Positions 62,838 through 64,000 of a DNA stretch of 64,000 nt are shown one piece after another (within the stretch, counting starts at the first letter, position 1; each line of letters begins with the position of its first letter). This DNA is from Flavobacterium sp. HJJ (GTDB lineage: Bacteria; Bacteroidota; Bacteroidia; Flavobacteriales; Flavobacteriaceae), in NCBI RefSeq assembly GCF_015351475.1, contig NZ_JADKPR010000003.1, forward strand, positions 186,001 to 250,000. Reading direction: 5' to 3'. The notes beneath the pieces are model-generated. The model searched no databases. It was not told the DNA's origin and saw only the letters and a list, made by a program, of their open reading frames with translations. A program made the position numbers and the translations under genes.

Positions 62838-63878
62838 TTATTTAATGATTTTGATAGTTGATTCTTCGTTGAGATAAGCACTGTTTGAAATAACAATCTG
62901 ATCCGTTTGGTGAAGTCCCTCCTTGATAAATACCTTGTTATTTTCAAATTTAGCAATTGTAACAGGCTGACGTTTTACTTTGTTATTCTCTACGACAAAC
63001 ACAAAGGCTTTATTTCCGTCGGCTTCAATAAGTGAATTATAGGGAATGATGATGCGGTCTTCTACTTTTTCGGCCTTGATTTCTGCTTTTCCAAACATAC
63101 CCACGGCCGGTCTGCTGTTCTTCATATCCAATTTCAGCTCTACCTGAAACGAACCTAATGCAGCATCGGCAGCTTGTGATTTCCTGAAGACAAAAGCGTC
63201 AAAGTGTTTATCCGGATAACCATCGAGCGTGACAACCGCTTTTTGGCCAATTTTCACCGCAGCCCATTCGGTATCAGTCAAGCCCGCTTTTAACAGGTAA
63301 TTGTTGTTTTTACTTGTTTCGTTTATGGCCAAAATTGGAGATCCGGCACCAACCACTTCACCTGTATTGGCAATTTTTGCAGTAACAAAACCATCGGCAG
63401 TGGCATAAATTTTTGCATAACGGGCATTAAATGCAATGGCATCTTTCTGCTTTCGGGCAATGTCAAGACCCGTTTTTGTGTTTTGAAGCTGTTCCAAAGT
63501 ATAAACACTGTCTTTGTAAAGGTTTAAGGTACGCGTATAATCACGCTCGAATTTCTTAACATTCAGATCCGATTGATTCAAGCCCGAACCGATTTCGGTT
63601 TCATCTAAAGTGGCAAGAAGTTGTCCCTTCTTGAAAAACTGACCTTCTTCTACGTAAATTTTACTGACAACACCACCAATTTTAAAGCCATAATTGGCTT
63701 GATTTTCCGTTTTCACCAAGCCGGATGCGTTTATGTTAGTTGCAAGTGCCAATGATTGAGCCGTTTCTGTTTTAATCGAAATAACATCGGCATTTTCAAA
63801 AGGGTTCTGTTCTTTTTTTTCTTCTTTGCAAGAATAAAAAAGCGGTAGTACGAATAGGATAATTATTAATTTCTTCAT
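62838..63878 (-). CDS. RND periplasmic adaptor (membrane fusion) lipoprotein
   Basis: The start at 63878 (MKKLIIILFVLPLFYSCKEEK) gives a lipoprotein signal with Cys at residue 17; a longer frame from 63947 would hide this signal and overlap the upstream gene. The 346-residue protein has a barrel-sandwich/lipoyl part (GVVSKIYVEEGQFFKKGQLL, GFVTAKIANTGEVVGAGSPIL), a short helical hairpin between them, and a beta-barrel plus membrane-proximal domain (VELKLDMKNSRPAVGMFGKAE, IIPYNSLIEADGNKAFVFV). It links the RND permease, 12 bases downstream, to the outer-membrane factor. Confidence 0.92.
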   Translation of the reverse strand: MKKLIIILFVLPLFYSCKEEKKEQNPFENADVISIKTETAQSLALATNINASGLVKTENQANYGFKIGGVVSKIYVEEGQFFKKGQLLATLDETEIGSGLNQSDLNVKKFERDYTRTLNLYKDSVYTLEQLQNTKTGLDIARKQKDAIAFNARYAKIYATADGFVTAKIANTGEVVGAGSPILAINETSKNNNYLLKAGLTDTEWAAVKIGQKAVVTLDGYPDKHFDAFVFRKSQAADAALGSFQVELKLDMKNSRPAVGMFGKAEIKAEKVEDRIIIPYNSLIEADGNKAFVFVVENNKVKRQPVTIAKFENNKVFIKEGLHQTDQIVISNSAYLNEESTIKIIK

Positions 63879-63889
63879 TGTTCTAATTT

Positions 63890-64000
63890 TTAGTTTTTTA
63901 AAGTAAAAGTGGCATTGGCTCTTTCTAATTCGGCATAAGCAATCCACGAATTATAAAGCGCAATATTGGTATTAAGTTGGGCATTTACCCACTGATTTTG
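63890..64000 (-). CDS. TolC-family outer-membrane factor, C-terminal end only (cut by window edge)
   Basis: The last 36 codons run in from the window edge and end at the stop 63890-63892. The peptide (WVNAQLNTNIALYNSWIAYA, then ELERANATFTLKN) is the final helix of a TolC-type protein. It is immediately upstream of the adaptor gene, completing the usual outer-membrane factor, adaptor, permease order. The rest lies outside the window. Confidence 0.75.
   Translation of the reverse strand, partial: QNQWVNAQLNTNIALYNSWIAYAELERANATFTLKN

Noticed and set aside
63879..63947. N-terminal extension of the RND adaptor
   Set aside because: It would overlap the outer-membrane factor gene and mask the lipoprotein signal starting at 63878.

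Overview
The window looks like a chromosomal segment of a Flavobacterium-type bacterium (Bacteroidota). It is AT-rich, has glycoside hydrolases with Bacteroidota-style signal peptides, a periplasmic-sensor hybrid two-component regulator, a Nudix-type sugar regulator, and dispersed hairpin repeats of a kind common in flavobacterial genomes. No rRNA, tRNA or CRISPR array was seen.

Region 1 (1-825) holds the tail of a frameshifted IS1595-like transposase and a small repeat-rich spacer. Region 2 (826-6307, minus strand) carries two regulators: a 1358-residue hybrid two-component system and a Nudix-winged-helix protein whose Nudix box has lost its catalytic glutamates.

Region 3 (6783-39991, all plus strand) is a large polysaccharide-utilisation block for decorated xylan (glucuronoarabinoxylan or ferulated/acetylated arabinoxylan). 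In order it encodes GH95, a possible GH97 remnant, GH31, GH43, GH43, GH3, GH43-CBM6, GH43-CBM6, GH43-CBM6, GH43, GH115, an SGNH esterase, a type-B carboxylesterase, a CE6-like esterase, an alpha/beta-hydrolase esterase, GH8, CBM48-CE1, GH9, CBM48-CE1 and CE1-CBM48-CE1. Together they would remove arabinose, glucuronate, galactose or fucose, alpha-xylose, acetyl and feruloyl groups and cut xylo-oligosaccharides to xylose. No SusC/SusD pair, endo-xylanase (GH10/GH11), sugar permease or xylose/arabinose catabolic gene is present here, so uptake and backbone cutting must be encoded elsewhere.

Region 4 (40679-56612, plus strand) is an exopolysaccharide operon. It has UDP-glucose dehydrogenase and UDP-glucuronate decarboxylase (UDP-GlcA and UDP-xylose supply), a stand-alone receiver, a priming phosphoglycosyltransferase fused to a degenerate receiver and bearing a cysteine cluster, a half-size TolC-like protein, a Wzc-like co-polymerase, a flippase, a polymerase-like protein, a phosphoribosyltransferase-HAD fusion and four glycosyltransferases. 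It ends at a strong hairpin terminator.

Region 5 (56840-64000, minus strand) has an AraC regulator, two short-chain dehydrogenases separated by an alpha/beta-hydrolase remnant, and an RND efflux system (permease, adaptor lipoprotein, and the last 36 residues of an outer-membrane factor cut by the window edge).

The least expected items are the receiver-phosphoglycosyltransferase fusion, the PRTase-HAD fusion inside the polysaccharide operon, the half-length TolC protein next to Wzc, and the double-catalytic CE1 esterase. All functional calls come from reading motifs; no database search was run.
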